Origin: Dietzia sp. JS16-p6b | Lineage (GTDB): Bacteria; Actinomycetota; Actinomycetes; Mycobacteriales; Mycobacteriaceae | Assembly: GCF_003052165.1 (NCBI RefSeq) | Contig: NZ_CP024869.1 | Span: 2,142,001 to 2,206,000 of the forward strand | Direction: 5' to 3' | Length of the DNA stretch: 64,000 nt | Shown here: piece by piece, positions 8,866-17,305 of the stretch | How positions within the stretch are numbered: position 1 is the first letter of the stretch | Layout of the letters: each line of letters starts with the position of its first letter | Program-made: the position numbers and the translations under genes | Notes under the pieces: model-generated | Told to the model about the DNA's origin: nothing | Database searches by the model: none | The model's input: the letters and a program-made list of their open reading frames with translations, nothing else

Positions 8866-10200
8866 ATGGCGAACCTCAACAAGGCGTTCGTCGCCAGGCT
8901 AGCCGGACTGCCGGTGATCGGCCCTGACGGGGACGACATCGGGCGGATCCGTGACGTCGTGGTGACGATGCGTGCCCGGCACAAGCAGCCCCGGGTGCTC
9001 GGACTGGTGGTGGAGCTGCCGACCCGTCGGCGGATCTTCGTCCCGATGTTGAGGGTCGCGGCGGTCGAGCCCCGTTCGGTCGCGCTCGTCTCCGGAACCA
9101 TCAATCTCCACCGGTTCCAGTCCAGGCCCGGGGAGAACCTCGTGCTCGGGGCGCTGGTGGACTCGATCGTCGGGGTCGATCCGGAGCGCGGCACGACCGG
9201 CGCCGCGCCCCCCGGCGCGACCGGCACGACCCGGTCGGCGGCGACGGCGCGCTACCAGGTCGTCGACGTGGAGATCGAGCAGCAGCGCACCCGCGACTGG
9301 CTCGTCTCCCGTCTGGCCGTCCGGGTTCGGCGCGGGCGCGGACCACTCGGTCGCCGGGGGCCGGTGTCGATCCAGCCGTGGGCTCGGATCGACGGGCTGG
9401 ACGACGACGCCATCGGCACTCCCGAACACGGGGCCGAGAGCCTGGTGGAACGCTACGCCGATCTGCGCCCGGCGGACGTCGCGCACGCGCTGCGGGAACT
9501 GCCCGAGGTCCGTCGGCTCGAGGTGGCCCGCACCCTCGACGACGAGCGGCTCGCGGACATCCTCCAGGAGCTCCCCCACGACGAGCAGACCGAGATCGTG
9601 ACCCGGCTCGAACTCGAACGGGCGGCGGACGTCCTCGAGGCGATGGACCCCGACGACGCCGCGGACCTGTTGGGGGAACTGCCGGAGAAAGACGCGGAGT
9701 CGTTTCTCGAACTCATGCACCCGGACGGGTCCGCGCCGGTCCGGCGGCTGCTGACGTTCGACGCCGACACCGCCGGGGGGCTCATGACCCCGGAGCCCAT
9801 CATCCTGTCGCCGCAGACGACCGTCGCGGAGGCACTGGCCCACTGCCGTAATCCCGACCTGAGCCCGGCGCTGGCGAGTCTCGTCTTCGTGGTCCGGTCC
9901 CCCACGGCCACCCCGACGGGGAAATACCTCGGCTGCGTCCACATCCAGGCACTGCTCAGGGAATTGCCGTCGACGATGGTCGCCGAGACCGTGGACACCA
10001 GCCTGTCCACCCTGCGCCCCACGGACTCCGTCGACTCGGTGACCAGGTTCTTCGCGACGTACAACCTCGTGTGCGGACCGGTCGTCGACGACGAGGGGCA
10101 CCTGCTGGGTGCGGTGGCGGTCGACGATCTCCTCGACCACCTCCTCCCCGAGGACTGGCGTGACCTGGACCTGCATGACACCAGAGAGGTACGTCGGTGA
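8866..10200 (+). CDS. Soluble PRC-barrel / MgtE-N / CBS-domain protein
   Basis: This 444-residue protein contains the cytoplasmic magnesium-sensing parts of MgtE but no transmembrane domain. An N-terminal PRC-barrel-like region (about 1-115) is followed by a second basic PRC-like segment, the MgtE N-terminal superhelical domain (about 190-300, with repeated LPEVRRLEVARTL / LPHDEQTEIVTRL / DPDDAADLLGELP units) and a CBS pair (about 300-440, GGLMTPEPIILSPQTTVAEAL). It is probably the counterpart of M. tuberculosis Rv1232c. It cannot itself form a channel. Its stop overlaps the start of a DUF1003 membrane protein as GTGA, suggesting the two act together, perhaps as a Mg2+-responsive regulator; that role is inference. 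Confidence 0.88.
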   Translation: MANLNKAFVARLAGLPVIGPDGDDIGRIRDVVVTMRARHKQPRVLGLVVELPTRRRIFVPMLRVAAVEPRSVALVSGTINLHRFQSRPGENLVLGALVDSIVGVDPERGTTGAAPPGATGTTRSAATARYQVVDVEIEQQRTRDWLVSRLAVRVRRGRGPLGRRGPVSIQPWARIDGLDDDAIGTPEHGAESLVERYADLRPADVAHALRELPEVRRLEVARTLDDERLADILQELPHDEQTEIVTRLELERAADVLEAMDPDDAADLLGELPEKDAESFLELMHPDGSAPVRRLLTFDADTAGGLMTPEPIILSPQTTVAEALAHCRNPDLSPALASLVFVVRSPTATPTGKYLGCVHIQALLRELPSTMVAETVDTSLSTLRPTDSVDSVTRFFATYNLVCGPVVDDEGHLLGAVAVDDLLDHLLPEDWRDLDLHDTREVRR

Positions 10201-10748
10201 CCGAACCCGGCACACGCTCGGCGCTCTCGACTCCCGTCACCTCACGGCGGCCCCGCATCACAGTCGATCCCGACGCCGTGGGCCGATACAGCGAGGCCAT
10301 CGCGCGCTTCTTCGGAACCGGCCAGTATCTGCTGATCCAGACGATCGTCGTCATCGTCTGGATCCTCATCAACGTCACGGTGGTGGCGCTGCGTTTCGAC
10401 CCCTACCCGTTCATCCTTCTCAATCTCGCCTTCTCGACCCAGGCGGCCTACGCGGCGCCGTTGATCCTGTTGGCACAGAACCGGCAGGAGGACCGGGACA
10501 AGGAGTCCATCGCGGTGGACAGGTTGCGTGCGACCCAGACCAAGGCGGACACCGAGTTCCTGGCACGGGAGCTGGCCTCCGTCCGGCTCTCCGTGGGCGA
10601 GACGGTGACCCGCGACTACCTGCGCCGCGAGCTCGACGACCTGAAGAGCTCGGTCGAGCGGATCGAAGCCCTGCTCGCGACCCGCGATTGTGATGGCAGT
10701 AACACCGAACGGGGCAAAAACGATTCAGACACCAGGGGCCGGAGGTAG
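10197..10748 (+). CDS. DUF1003-family membrane protein
   Basis: This is a 183-residue protein with two transmembrane helices (about 45-66 and 70-95; YLLIQTIVVIVWILINVTVV and PYPFILLNLAFSTQAAYAAP), the pattern that defines DUF1003. A long charged, probably coiled-coil C-terminus (ESIAVDRLRATQTKADTEFL...) follows. The GTG start at 10197 lies inside the stop of the MgtE-N/CBS gene (GTGA), so translation is coupled. Some characterised relatives are cyclic-nucleotide- or Mg-linked membrane proteins, but no function is established for this one. The last 18 residues are polar and Asn/Arg-rich. Confidence 0.85.
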   Translation: MTEPGTRSALSTPVTSRRPRITVDPDAVGRYSEAIARFFGTGQYLLIQTIVVIVWILINVTVVALRFDPYPFILLNLAFSTQAAYAAPLILLAQNRQEDRDKESIAVDRLRATQTKADTEFLARELASVRLSVGETVTRDYLRRELDDLKSSVERIEALLATRDCDGSNTERGKNDSDTRGRR

Positions 10749-10820
10749 CGTCGACCCGCACGGCAGCGATGTCACGACGCACCCCGCTCGCGACACCGTC
10801 CGGACGTTGTAGGGGGAGCT

Positions 10821-11947
10821 TTGCGCAAGATCGCGCGCGATACTGATCGACGGGTACTGGCCAGCGCCGCGGTCGCCGCGGGAGTGATCGGCGTACTCAC
10901 GGCCGTGAGCCTGACGATGGACCACAGTCGACCCACCGGTGCGTCCGGCATCGTCCAGGCGGCCGAGACCGCCGCCCAGGACCCGACGACCGCACCCGGT
11001 ACCGCCTCCCCGACCTCCGAGACCCCGCCGCCGAGCGAGGCGGACGACCCCGGGGCCGCGCACATCGAGCCGGCGACGATCCCCGACGGCCCCTGGGCAT
11101 CCCCGGGATCGCCCTCGACGCCTACCACCGCGCCGCCGACCGCCTGAACATCGAGAAGCCCGCGTGCGAGATGGACTGGACCATCCTCGCGGGTATCGGT
11201 CAGGTCGAGTCCAACCAGGGACGAGGCCGCTTCGACGCGCAGGGCAACACCATCGGTCGGATACTCGGTCCCCGTCTGGACGGGTCCCTGCCCGGTACCG
11301 CCGTCATCACCGACACCGACGGCGGGAGGTTCGACGGCGACACCGAGTACGACCGGGCGGTCGGGCCCGTGCAGTTCATCCCGTCCACCTGGGCCGTGCT
11401 GGGCAGGGACGGCAACGGTGACGGCGTGGCCGACCCCAACAACATCTACGACGGCGCTCTCGCGGCCGCGACCCTGCTGTGCGGGCAGGGCGGCTCGATG
11501 GGCGACCCCGCGGCCCGCACCCGGGCCATCCTCGCCTACAACAACTCGCTCGCCTACGTCGCCAACGTCAACGCGTGGGCGCACGGCTACGCCGTCAACG
11601 CCTACCCGTTGCCCGCGGACCTGCCGGATATCCACAAGCCCGAGCCGATCGTGGAACCCCCGGCGACCCCCGACCACTGCCCGGACGGCTGGGAGGGACG
11701 ACCCACCGCCCCACCGGCGCCTCCCCGGCCCGGAGAGCCCGGCGCCCCGGTCCCAGGGTGCACCGAGGTGCCCCCGACGCCCGCTCCGCCTGCGGAGCCC
11801 GCACCGCCGGCACCGTCCCCGTCCCCGGAGAGCGTTCCGGCTCCCCGGCCGCCGGCACCGCCGGCGCAGGTCGCCCCGGCCCCGCCCGGGTTGCCGGTCT
11901 TCGACCTGCCCTGTATCGCACCGTTCTGCGTACCGCCACCCGCCTGA
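10821..11947 (+). pseudogene. Lytic murein transglycosylase, broken by a one-base frameshift
   Basis: The gene encodes a membrane-anchored lytic transglycosylase that cleaves peptidoglycan, comparable to M. tuberculosis Rv1230c. Part 1 (TTG 10821, AGGGGG just upstream) gives an N-terminal anchor helix (about 12-32) and a Thr/Pro-rich stalk, reaching IPDGP at about 11090. The frame then shifts. The continuation in the next frame reads LGIPGIALDAYHRAADRLN and the catalytic domain with GIGQVESNQG (catalytic Glu), AVGPVQFIPSTWAVLG and GDGVADPNNIYDG, followed by a Pro/Ala-rich tail to 11947. Restoring one C in the CCCC run at 11090-11093 rejoins both halves exactly. It may be a sequencing error rather than a true pseudogene. 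Confidence 0.85.
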
Positions 11948-11971
11948 ATCGCCCGCCCCCACCCCGACGCC

Positions 11972-11977
11972 TAGACT
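11972..11977 (+). promoter_or_regulatory. -10 box of the mrp promoter
   Basis: TAGACT lies 10 nt before the ATG at 11988 with no ribosome site between, so the leader would be only a few bases at most. Confidence 0.4.
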
Positions 11978-11987
11978 CGGGGGCATC

Positions 11988-13127
11988 ATGAGTGCACCCA
12001 GCGAAGAATCGATCCGCGCCGCCCTGGCCAAGGTCGACGACCCGGAGATCCGAAAGCCGCTCACCGAGCTCGGCATGGTCAAGGGCGTCAGCATCGACGA
12101 GGGTTCCGGCCGGGTCGACATAGGCATCTACCTGACGGTGGCCACGTGCCCGATGAGGGACACCATCACGGATCGGGTCCGCACCGCGGTCGCGGACGTC
12201 GCCGGCGTGGGCGAGGTCGTGGTCGAGCTCGACGTGATGGACGACGAGCAGCGCACGGAACTCCGCAAACACCTGAGGGGCGACGCGACCGAGCCCGTCA
12301 TCCCGTTCGCCCAACCCGGCAATCTGACGAGGGTGTACGCGGTCGCCTCGGGCAAGGGCGGCGTGGGTAAGTCCACCGCCACCGTCAACCTCGCGACCGC
12401 GCTGGCGTCCCGTGGGCTGTCCGTGGGGGTACTCGACGCGGACATCTACGGGCACTCCATCCCCCGGATGCTCGGAACCGACGCGCGACCCACCCAGGTC
12501 GAGCAGATGATCCTGCCGCCGGTCTCACACGACGTGAAGGTCATCTCGATCGCACAGTTCACCAAGGGCAACACCCCGGTGGTCTGGCGTGGCCCGATGT
12601 TGCACCGCGCGCTCCAGCAGTTCCTCGCCGACGTCTACTGGGGGGACCTCGACGTCCTGCTGATGGACCTGCCGCCCGGCACGGGTGACGTCGCCATCTC
12701 GATCGCGCAACTCATCCCCTCGGCGGAGATACTCGTGGTCACGACACCACAGCAGGCGGCGGCCGAGGTGGCCGAGCGTGCGGGGTCGATCGCCCTCCAG
12801 ACGCGTCAGCGCATCGCGGGCGTGATCGAGAACATGTCGTGGCTCGAACTGCCCGACGGGACCCGCATGGACGTCTTCGGCACCGGCGGTGGCGCCGAGG
12901 TGGCCGCGAACCTCTCGCGATCGGTCGGGGCGCCGGTGCGGTTGCTCGGCCAGGTGCCGCTCGAGCAGGCCGTCCGCGAGCACGGCGACGAGGGCACCCC
13001 GATCGTCCTGGCGGAACCGGACTCGCCGTCCGGCCGGGCCTACAGGGAGATCGCGGACGGCCTCGCGGTCCGGCCACGCGGCCTGGCGGGGATGAACCTC
13101 GGTATCGACACCACCCGCCACCTCTGA
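11988..13127 (+). CDS. mrp: Mrp/ApbC-type P-loop ATPase, iron-sulfur carrier
   Basis: This is a 379-residue Mrp/NBP35 family ATPase that binds and delivers Fe-S clusters. The N-terminal MIP18 (DUF59) domain occupies about residues 1-90 (VDDPEIRKPLTELGMVKGV, VATCPMRDTI). The P-loop ATPase domain begins near 115, with the deviant Walker A SGKGGVGKST at about 119-128, followed by LDADIYGHSIPRMLG and MDLPPGTGDVAISI. The carrier family's C-terminal Cys-x2-Cys pair is not evident: the usual region (VIENMSW...) lacks it, as in other actinobacterial Mrp proteins. Equivalent to Rv1229c by position beside the transglycosylase and the sigE block. It starts immediately after a TAGACT box. Confidence 0.93.
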   Translation: MSAPSEESIRAALAKVDDPEIRKPLTELGMVKGVSIDEGSGRVDIGIYLTVATCPMRDTITDRVRTAVADVAGVGEVVVELDVMDDEQRTELRKHLRGDATEPVIPFAQPGNLTRVYAVASGKGGVGKSTATVNLATALASRGLSVGVLDADIYGHSIPRMLGTDARPTQVEQMILPPVSHDVKVISIAQFTKGNTPVVWRGPMLHRALQQFLADVYWGDLDVLLMDLPPGTGDVAISIAQLIPSAEILVVTTPQQAAAEVAERAGSIALQTRQRIAGVIENMSWLELPDGTRMDVFGTGGGAEVAANLSRSVGAPVRLLGQVPLEQAVREHGDEGTPIVLAEPDSPSGRAYREIADGLAVRPRGLAGMNLGIDTTRHL

Positions 13128-13173
13128 CCGTCGGACCGCGGTCACGACCCGCCCGAGGGCGGATGCGGGTGGC

Positions 13174-13673
13174 TCAGGTGGCGTCCGGGTCCCAGGTCGG
13201 CGCGGCGCCCGGAGACGTGGACGAGGACGGGGGGGTCGGCCCGGTCGATCGGGGGACGGCCGGGCGGGGTCCGGTTCTCTGGGGGCCGGCCGACGGGGAA
13301 CCTGTCGACTGCGGGCCGGTGGACTGCGGCCCGGTCGACCGGGGGCTGGTGGTTGGCGGGCCTCCTGCCGGCGCCGCTGCGCCGAAATCGCCCGTGAACA
13401 GAGAGTCATCCCCGTCGAGGAGGTGCTTGGTCACCATCGCGCGGGGCTCATGCCCCGCAGATCGCTGAGCTGCTTGAGCGGTTCGCGGAATTCCTCGAAG
13501 TCGGCCCCGTAGTCATCGCGCAGCTGCTGCTGGGCGGTCCCGGCGAACTCCTTGACCTTGCGGATCGCGGACGCGAGCCACCGGGCGGCTTCGGGAAGGC
13601 GCTCGGGCCCCAGGACGACGAGCGCTATCACGCCCAGTACCAGGAGCTCGGACCAACCCACGTTAGAGAACAT
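13174..13673 (-). pseudogene. tatB: TatB, frameshifted near residue 76
   Basis: TatB is part of the twin-arginine translocase that exports folded proteins. The ATG at 13673 gives MFSNVGWSELLVLGVIALVV, one transmembrane helix, then the conserved GPERLP and an amphipathic helix (to about 50). The frame reaches LSDLRGMSP and then stops at TGA because one G is missing (plus strand) from the GGGG run at 13443-13446. Restoring it gives [20 protein letters not shown], the usual TatB continuation, which is open in the other frame from 13437 to 13174. That tail is a low-complexity Ser/Thr/Gly/Pro segment with repeated STGPQ. The essential N-terminal part is intact, so the product may still work. A leaderless promoter lies upstream. 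Confidence 0.85.
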
Positions 13674-13681
13674 CGCCTCTG

Positions 13682-13687
13682 AGGATA
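13682..13687 (-). promoter_or_regulatory. Leaderless -10 box for tatB
   Basis: On the minus strand TATCCT lies 8 nt before the tatB ATG (13673), with no ribosome site. tatB can therefore be transcribed apart from htrA. Confidence 0.45.
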
Positions 13688-13733
13688 CGTCGTCCGGCAC
13701 CCCTGGTCACCACGACCTCGGACCACGCCGGGG

Positions 13734-15272
13734 TCAGGCGAGGACGGGGCGGACGGTCACCTCGATCCGTGAGCCGTCTCGGATGACCTCCACCGGGACG
13801 TCCACGTCCGCGCCGGCGCGACGGACGGCCACGATGAGTTCGTCGGACGAACGCACCCGACGTTCACCGATCATCGTCACCACGTCGCCTTCCCGCAGAC
13901 CGGCCTCGAGCGCGGGCGAGCCCTCGCGGACGTTGACGAGCTCGGCGCCCTCGACGTCGCCGTTGTCCGCCTTGCGCGCGTTCACACCGATCGTGGCATG
14001 ACGCACGGACCCCTCGGTCATGAGCGAGGTCGCGATGGCGCGCACGTCGTTGACGGGGATCGCGAACCCGAGGCCGATCGATCCGCCTGTCCGGGTGAAG
14101 ATCGAGGTGTTGATGCCGATCACCGCCCCACTGGCGTCGATGAGCGGACCGCCCGAGTTGCCGGGGTTGATCGCCGCGTCCGTCTGGATGGCGTCGATCA
14201 CGACGTCCCCGTCGGACGTCGACTCCCCCAGCGCGATCGGCCGCTCGGTGGCCGACACGATGCCCTCGGTGACCGTCCTGGCCAGGCCCAGGGGCGAACC
14301 GATGGCCACCACCTGCTCGCCCACCTCGACCCGCTCGGAATCCCCGAGCGTCGCCACGGTGAGGTTCTGGACCCCGTCGACCTTGAGCACCGCGAGGTCG
14401 GTCGCCGGGTCGCGGCCGACCAGTTCGGCCGACGCCCTGGTCCCGTCCGGGAAGACGACGTCGATGTCCGCCCTGTCCGCGGCACCGTCCATCGTGACGA
14501 CGTGGTTGTTGGTGACGATGTACCCCTGCGGGTCGATGACGATGCCTGAGCCCTCACCCCGCGCCGAGGGGGTCGAGACCTGGATGTTGACCACCGCCGG
14601 CTGGACCCGCTGGGCGACCTCACCGACCGGGTTGTCGGGCCGCAGGACGTTCGTCGGCGCGTCGGCGATGCGGACGGTCGACGTGGTGAGCACTCGCGCC
14701 GAATCGGCGACGATCGCTCCGATCCCGCCACCCACCAGGGCGATGACGGCGACGGCGGCGGCGGCTGCCCCGAGTGCCTGCCGACTCAGCCGCCGTTCGA
14801 ACAGTGCCTCGGAGAGCGACAGCCTCGGGGGCGGGGGCACGGAGGAACCGGACAGATCCTCGGGTCCGGGCTCCCCGACCGCCTCCACGGCGGGTGCGCC
14901 GAACCCCACGGGCGCGTGGGGATCGCGCCAGGGGTCGGGTGATGCGGGTGGCGGCTCCTCGGTCTGGTCCTGCCACGACGGGTGTCGCTCGATCCCCCCC
15001 TCGGTGTCACCGGACGGACCGAACGCGGCGGCCAGCGCGGGGTCGGAATCGTTTCGGCGCGCCGGCCCGGACGCGTGATCCGGTGAGGAGGGGTCGTCCG
15101 GAGACGCCGGGCGCCGGGGATCGAATCCCCCGGTCACCCCGGCCGGTCGGGAGAAGAGTCCGGCGGAGGCCTCGTCCACCTCCGGCTTGTGGACCGGGGC
15201 CGGCTCGCGGAGTGGTCGATCGGGGTCCGCGCCCCGCCCCACCGGACCGGGCACTCCATTCTCATCCTCCAC
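13734..15272 (-). CDS. htrA: HtrA-like serine protease with PDZ domain
   Basis: This 512-residue membrane-anchored DegP/HtrA protease handles misfolded envelope proteins. An unusually long cytoplasmic, Pro/Asp-rich disordered region (1 to about 160) precedes one transmembrane helix (about 166-190). The trypsin-like domain follows, with the catalytic triad visible as H257 (TNNHVV), D292 (ATDLAVL) and S373 (GNSGGPL), and one PDZ domain from about 410 to the end (AGLREGDVVTMIGERRV). The GTG start at 15272 is 10 bp after the rseA stop, so it is cotranscribed with sigE-rseA. The sigE-rseA-htrA-tatB order matches Rv1221-Rv1224, where the sigma factor controls surface-stress functions. Confidence 0.95.
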   Translation of the reverse strand: MEDENGVPGPVGRGADPDRPLREPAPVHKPEVDEASAGLFSRPAGVTGGFDPRRPASPDDPSSPDHASGPARRNDSDPALAAAFGPSGDTEGGIERHPSWQDQTEEPPPASPDPWRDPHAPVGFGAPAVEAVGEPGPEDLSGSSVPPPPRLSLSEALFERRLSRQALGAAAAAVAVIALVGGGIGAIVADSARVLTTSTVRIADAPTNVLRPDNPVGEVAQRVQPAVVNIQVSTPSARGEGSGIVIDPQGYIVTNNHVVTMDGAADRADIDVVFPDGTRASAELVGRDPATDLAVLKVDGVQNLTVATLGDSERVEVGEQVVAIGSPLGLARTVTEGIVSATERPIALGESTSDGDVVIDAIQTDAAINPGNSGGPLIDASGAVIGINTSIFTRTGGSIGLGFAIPVNDVRAIATSLMTEGSVRHATIGVNARKADNGDVEGAELVNVREGSPALEAGLREGDVVTMIGERRVRSSDELIVAVRRAGADVDVPVEVIRDGSRIEVTVRPVLA

Positions 15273-15282
15273 GCGACCCAGC

Positions 15283-15750
15283 CTAACGGCCGGACGGGCG
15301 CAGGCGGCGCAGGAGTCTCGACCACCGGCTGCCCGACGAGGGCTCCGTGACGAGGGGGACGTCCTCGGACGCGCCCTCCCCGAGACGTCGGAGTCGCTCC
15401 CGCAGATCCCCGGGCATGTGGATGGGGCCGGACCCGCGAAGAGCCCGACGTGCGTCCTGCTGTTCGGTCACCTCGCGGCGGCACTGCGGGCACAGTGCGA
15501 GATGGGCGTCCGCGCGGACCTTTCCGGCGGAGGGGAGGCACCCGTCGACGTACGCCGCCGCCGCCTCGGTGGAGAGGTGGTCGGTGGAGAGGAAGTGGTG
15601 TCCCCCACGGGGAGGCGGAGTGCTCTCCGCCACTTCACGGACCGAATCCCGGGACAACCGGTACTCGGGGGCGGGACCGCGTCCCGCCTGGTATCGGTCC
15701 ACCCTCGCCCCTTCTCGTCCGTCTTCCTCTGTATCTGATCCGGCCGGCAC
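15283..15750 (-). CDS. rseA: Zinc-finger anti-sigma factor RseA
   Basis: This is a 155-residue cytoplasmic anti-sigma factor that sequesters SigE. The zinc-associated anti-sigma motif is present: a conserved His-x3-Cys-x2-Cys in AHLALCPQCRRE, preceded by the family segment STDHLSTEAAAAYVDGCL, with a basic C-terminus (RWSRLLRRLRP). Two GTG starts are possible. One is at 15750, with GGGAG 7 nt upstream; the other is at 15702, with AAGGGG upstream. The sequence before about residue 48 is not conserved, so start choice is uncertain. It lies between sigE and htrA as in mycobacteria, and a candidate ECF-type promoter sits in the sigE-rseA gap. Confidence 0.88.
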   Translation of the reverse strand: MPAGSDTEEDGREGARVDRYQAGRGPAPEYRLSRDSVREVAESTPPPRGGHHFLSTDHLSTEAAAAYVDGCLPSAGKVRADAHLALCPQCRREVTEQQDARRALRGSGPIHMPGDLRERLRRLGEGASEDVPLVTEPSSGSRWSRLLRRLRPSGR

Positions 15751-15774
15751 CCGGCGCTCCCACCGTCCGAGGGG

Positions 15775-15803
15775 CTCAACGCGCCGGGGGCGCCGCTGGT
15801 TCC
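15775..15803 (-). promoter_or_regulatory. Candidate ECF (SigE/SigH-type) promoter before rseA
   Basis: On the minus strand GGAAC (15799-15803) is followed by a 17-nt spacer and CGTTGA (15776-15781). This matches the GGAAC-N17/18-CGTT layout of mycobacterial SigE/SigH promoters. It would start transcription about 20 nt before the rseA GTG at 15750, allowing the anti-sigma factor to be induced by its own sigma. By-eye match only. Confidence 0.4.
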
Positions 15804-15820
15804 CCGCAGACCCGGAGAGA

Positions 15821-16540
15821 TCAGTCGATGCCCTGGTGCACCCCGGTCACGCCGGCCGCCTCGAGCTCGGCCCGCAGGGCGGACCGTCCCCGATGGATCC
15901 GGCTTCGGACCGTCCCCATCTTCACGCCGAGGATCCGTCCGACCTCCTCGTAACTGAGATCCTCGATGTCGCACAGCACCACCGCCGCGCGGAACTCGGG
16001 CGAGAGGTTGGCCAGGGCGGTCTGGAGCACCGGATCGAAGGTCTCCTCCGAGAGGACCTGCTCCGGACTGCGTTCCCGGCCCGGCACCCGCTCGGCGTCG
16101 TCGGGGAGAGCCTCGAAGCGGATGCGGCCTCGGCGCCGCGCCATGTCGAGGAAGAGGTTGGTGACGATGCGGTGCATCCACCCCTCGAAGGTGCCCGGCT
16201 TGTACTTGTCCAGGGACCTGAACACCCGGATGAACGCCTCCTGGGTGATGTCCTCCGCGTCGTGGGCGTTTCCGCAGAGCCGGAAGGCCAGACGGTAGAC
16301 CCTGTCCCCGTGCTGGGCGACGAGTTGGGACCAGGACGGCATGTCCGCGGCGTCACCGCTCGCGTCGAAGCGTGCGGTCCCCACCGCCTCATCGTGGTCC
16401 CCGCCGGGGACGATCGACGTCTCGTGCACGGTCTGCGAGTACATGCGCTGCCGCCGCCTTCCGGCGCGGGATCCTCGCAAGTCGCCCGCGCGGTCTTCCG
16501 CCGCACCCTCGTGGAGCGACGTGGTCCCACCCTCCCTCAT
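15821..16540 (-). CDS. sigE: ECF RNA polymerase sigma factor SigE
   Basis: SigE is an extracytoplasmic-function sigma factor that directs transcription during envelope stress. Region 2 is clear ([30 protein letters not shown]... and [20 protein letters not shown]), as is region 4 ([40 protein letters not shown]). Close resemblance to M. tuberculosis SigE extends through FDASGD and [18 protein letters not shown]. Start is uncertain. ATG 16540 gives 239 residues and lies 14 nt after a TATACC box. ATG 16444 gives 207 residues and has GGAAGG 14-20 nt upstream. Multiple starts are also known for the mycobacterial protein. It is followed by rseA, htrA and tatB and is divergent from an O-methyltransferase, as in mycobacteria. 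Confidence 0.93.
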   Translation of the reverse strand: MREGGTTSLHEGAAEDRAGDLRGSRAGRRRQRMYSQTVHETSIVPGGDHDEAVGTARFDASGDAADMPSWSQLVAQHGDRVYRLAFRLCGNAHDAEDITQEAFIRVFRSLDKYKPGTFEGWMHRIVTNLFLDMARRRGRIRFEALPDDAERVPGRERSPEQVLSEETFDPVLQTALANLSPEFRAAVVLCDIEDLSYEEVGRILGVKMGTVRSRIHRGRSALRAELEAAGVTGVHQGID

Positions 16541-16638
16541 CGGGCTGTTCTCACGGTATACCCGTACTGAGATCCCCCTGAGAGTCTCATACCGATCCGA
16601 TCACCGCGCGTTGGACACGTCGTACGCGCACGCGGCGA

Positions 16639-16644
16639 TACGCT
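16639..16644 (+). promoter_or_regulatory. Leaderless -10 box for the O-methyltransferase gene
   Basis: TACGCT is followed by 6 nt and the GTG start at 16651, with no ribosome site. Confidence 0.45.
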
Positions 16645-16650
16645 GACCAG

Positions 16651-17259
16651 GTGTCCGATTCGACTGACGTCCCCGCCACCGACCGTTCCCGGCTCACCGA
16701 TCTCGCGCGCCGCAGTGCCGATCTGGTCGACGACTCCCTCTACGCCCCCGCACGCGCGGAGGCGGCCGAACTGGGTGCCGCCTCCCCGGACGCGTTGACC
16801 GCCGAGGTGATCCGGTTGGTCGCGAGACTGACCGGAGCCCGGGCCGCGGTGTGCATCTCCCCCGCTCCCGGCGTCCCCGCCCTGGCGATCCTGGCCGCGA
16901 CCGGGCAGGGCTCGGGCACCGTGGTCACCTGCATCACCGACGATCCTCATCACCTCGAGGCGGCGCGGGCCGCGGTGCGGGACGCCGGCCACCCCGCGTC
17001 CGCCGCCCGCTACATCGCCGCACGGCCCCTGGAGGTGGCGGACAGGCTCGCTGACGGCGCCTACGATCTGCTCGTCGCCGACGTGCCGGAACACTCGGTC
17101 TCCCGGGTGCTGGCCAGGGCCCACCACCTGTTGCGCTCCGGCGGCGCGCTGGTGCTGATCGGTGAGCACGCCCCGCTGCCGGAGGGAGCGGATCTACCCG
17201 AGCACGCTCACGCCACCGTCCTGCCCGTCGGCGGCGGGCTGACCGTCGTCACGCTCTGA
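16651..17259 (+). CDS. O-methyltransferase (Rv1220c-type), SAM-dependent
   Basis: This 202-residue class I methyltransferase is related to the Rv1220c/DUF O-methyltransferase group always found divergent from sigE. The Rossmann core is seen as ARAAVCISPAPGVPALAILAATG (nucleotide loop region), GTVVTCITDDPHH (acidic strand-2 end), then YDLLVADV and GGALVLIGEHAP. The canonical glycine-rich SAM loop is weak (SPAPGVPALA instead of GTGTG-type), which may mean altered cofactor binding. The methyl acceptor is unknown. Its start sits directly after a TACGCT box. It is convergent with glgC, and a possible hairpin at 17271-17296 separates them. Confidence 0.75.
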   Translation: MSDSTDVPATDRSRLTDLARRSADLVDDSLYAPARAEAAELGAASPDALTAEVIRLVARLTGARAAVCISPAPGVPALAILAATGQGSGTVVTCITDDPHHLEAARAAVRDAGHPASAARYIAARPLEVADRLADGAYDLLVADVPEHSVSRVLARAHHLLRSGGALVLIGEHAPLPEGADLPEHAHATVLPVGGGLTVVTL

Positions 17260-17270
17260 TCCACACCGCA

Positions 17271-17296
17271 CCGGGCGGCGGCCGGCCGGCGCCCGG
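17271..17296. terminator. GC-rich hairpin between the methyltransferase gene and glgC
   Basis: CCGGGCG (17271-17277) and CGCCCGG (17290-17296) pair around a GC-rich centre that is itself palindromic (GGCCGGCC). It lies between two convergent stops. There is no T-tract. Confidence 0.4.
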
Positions 17297-17305
17297 GGCC
17301 CCGTC

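Noticed and set aside
10689-10704. TGTGATGGCAGTAACA upstream of the transglycosylase as a CRP site
   Set aside because: Three mismatches including the central TA, and it lies inside the DUF1003 coding region. Suggestive only because related cell-wall enzymes are CRP-controlled.
10749-10820. A ydaO (cyclic-di-AMP) riboswitch before the transglycosylase
   Set aside because: The gap is only 72 bp, too short for this riboswitch, and no matching fold is seen.
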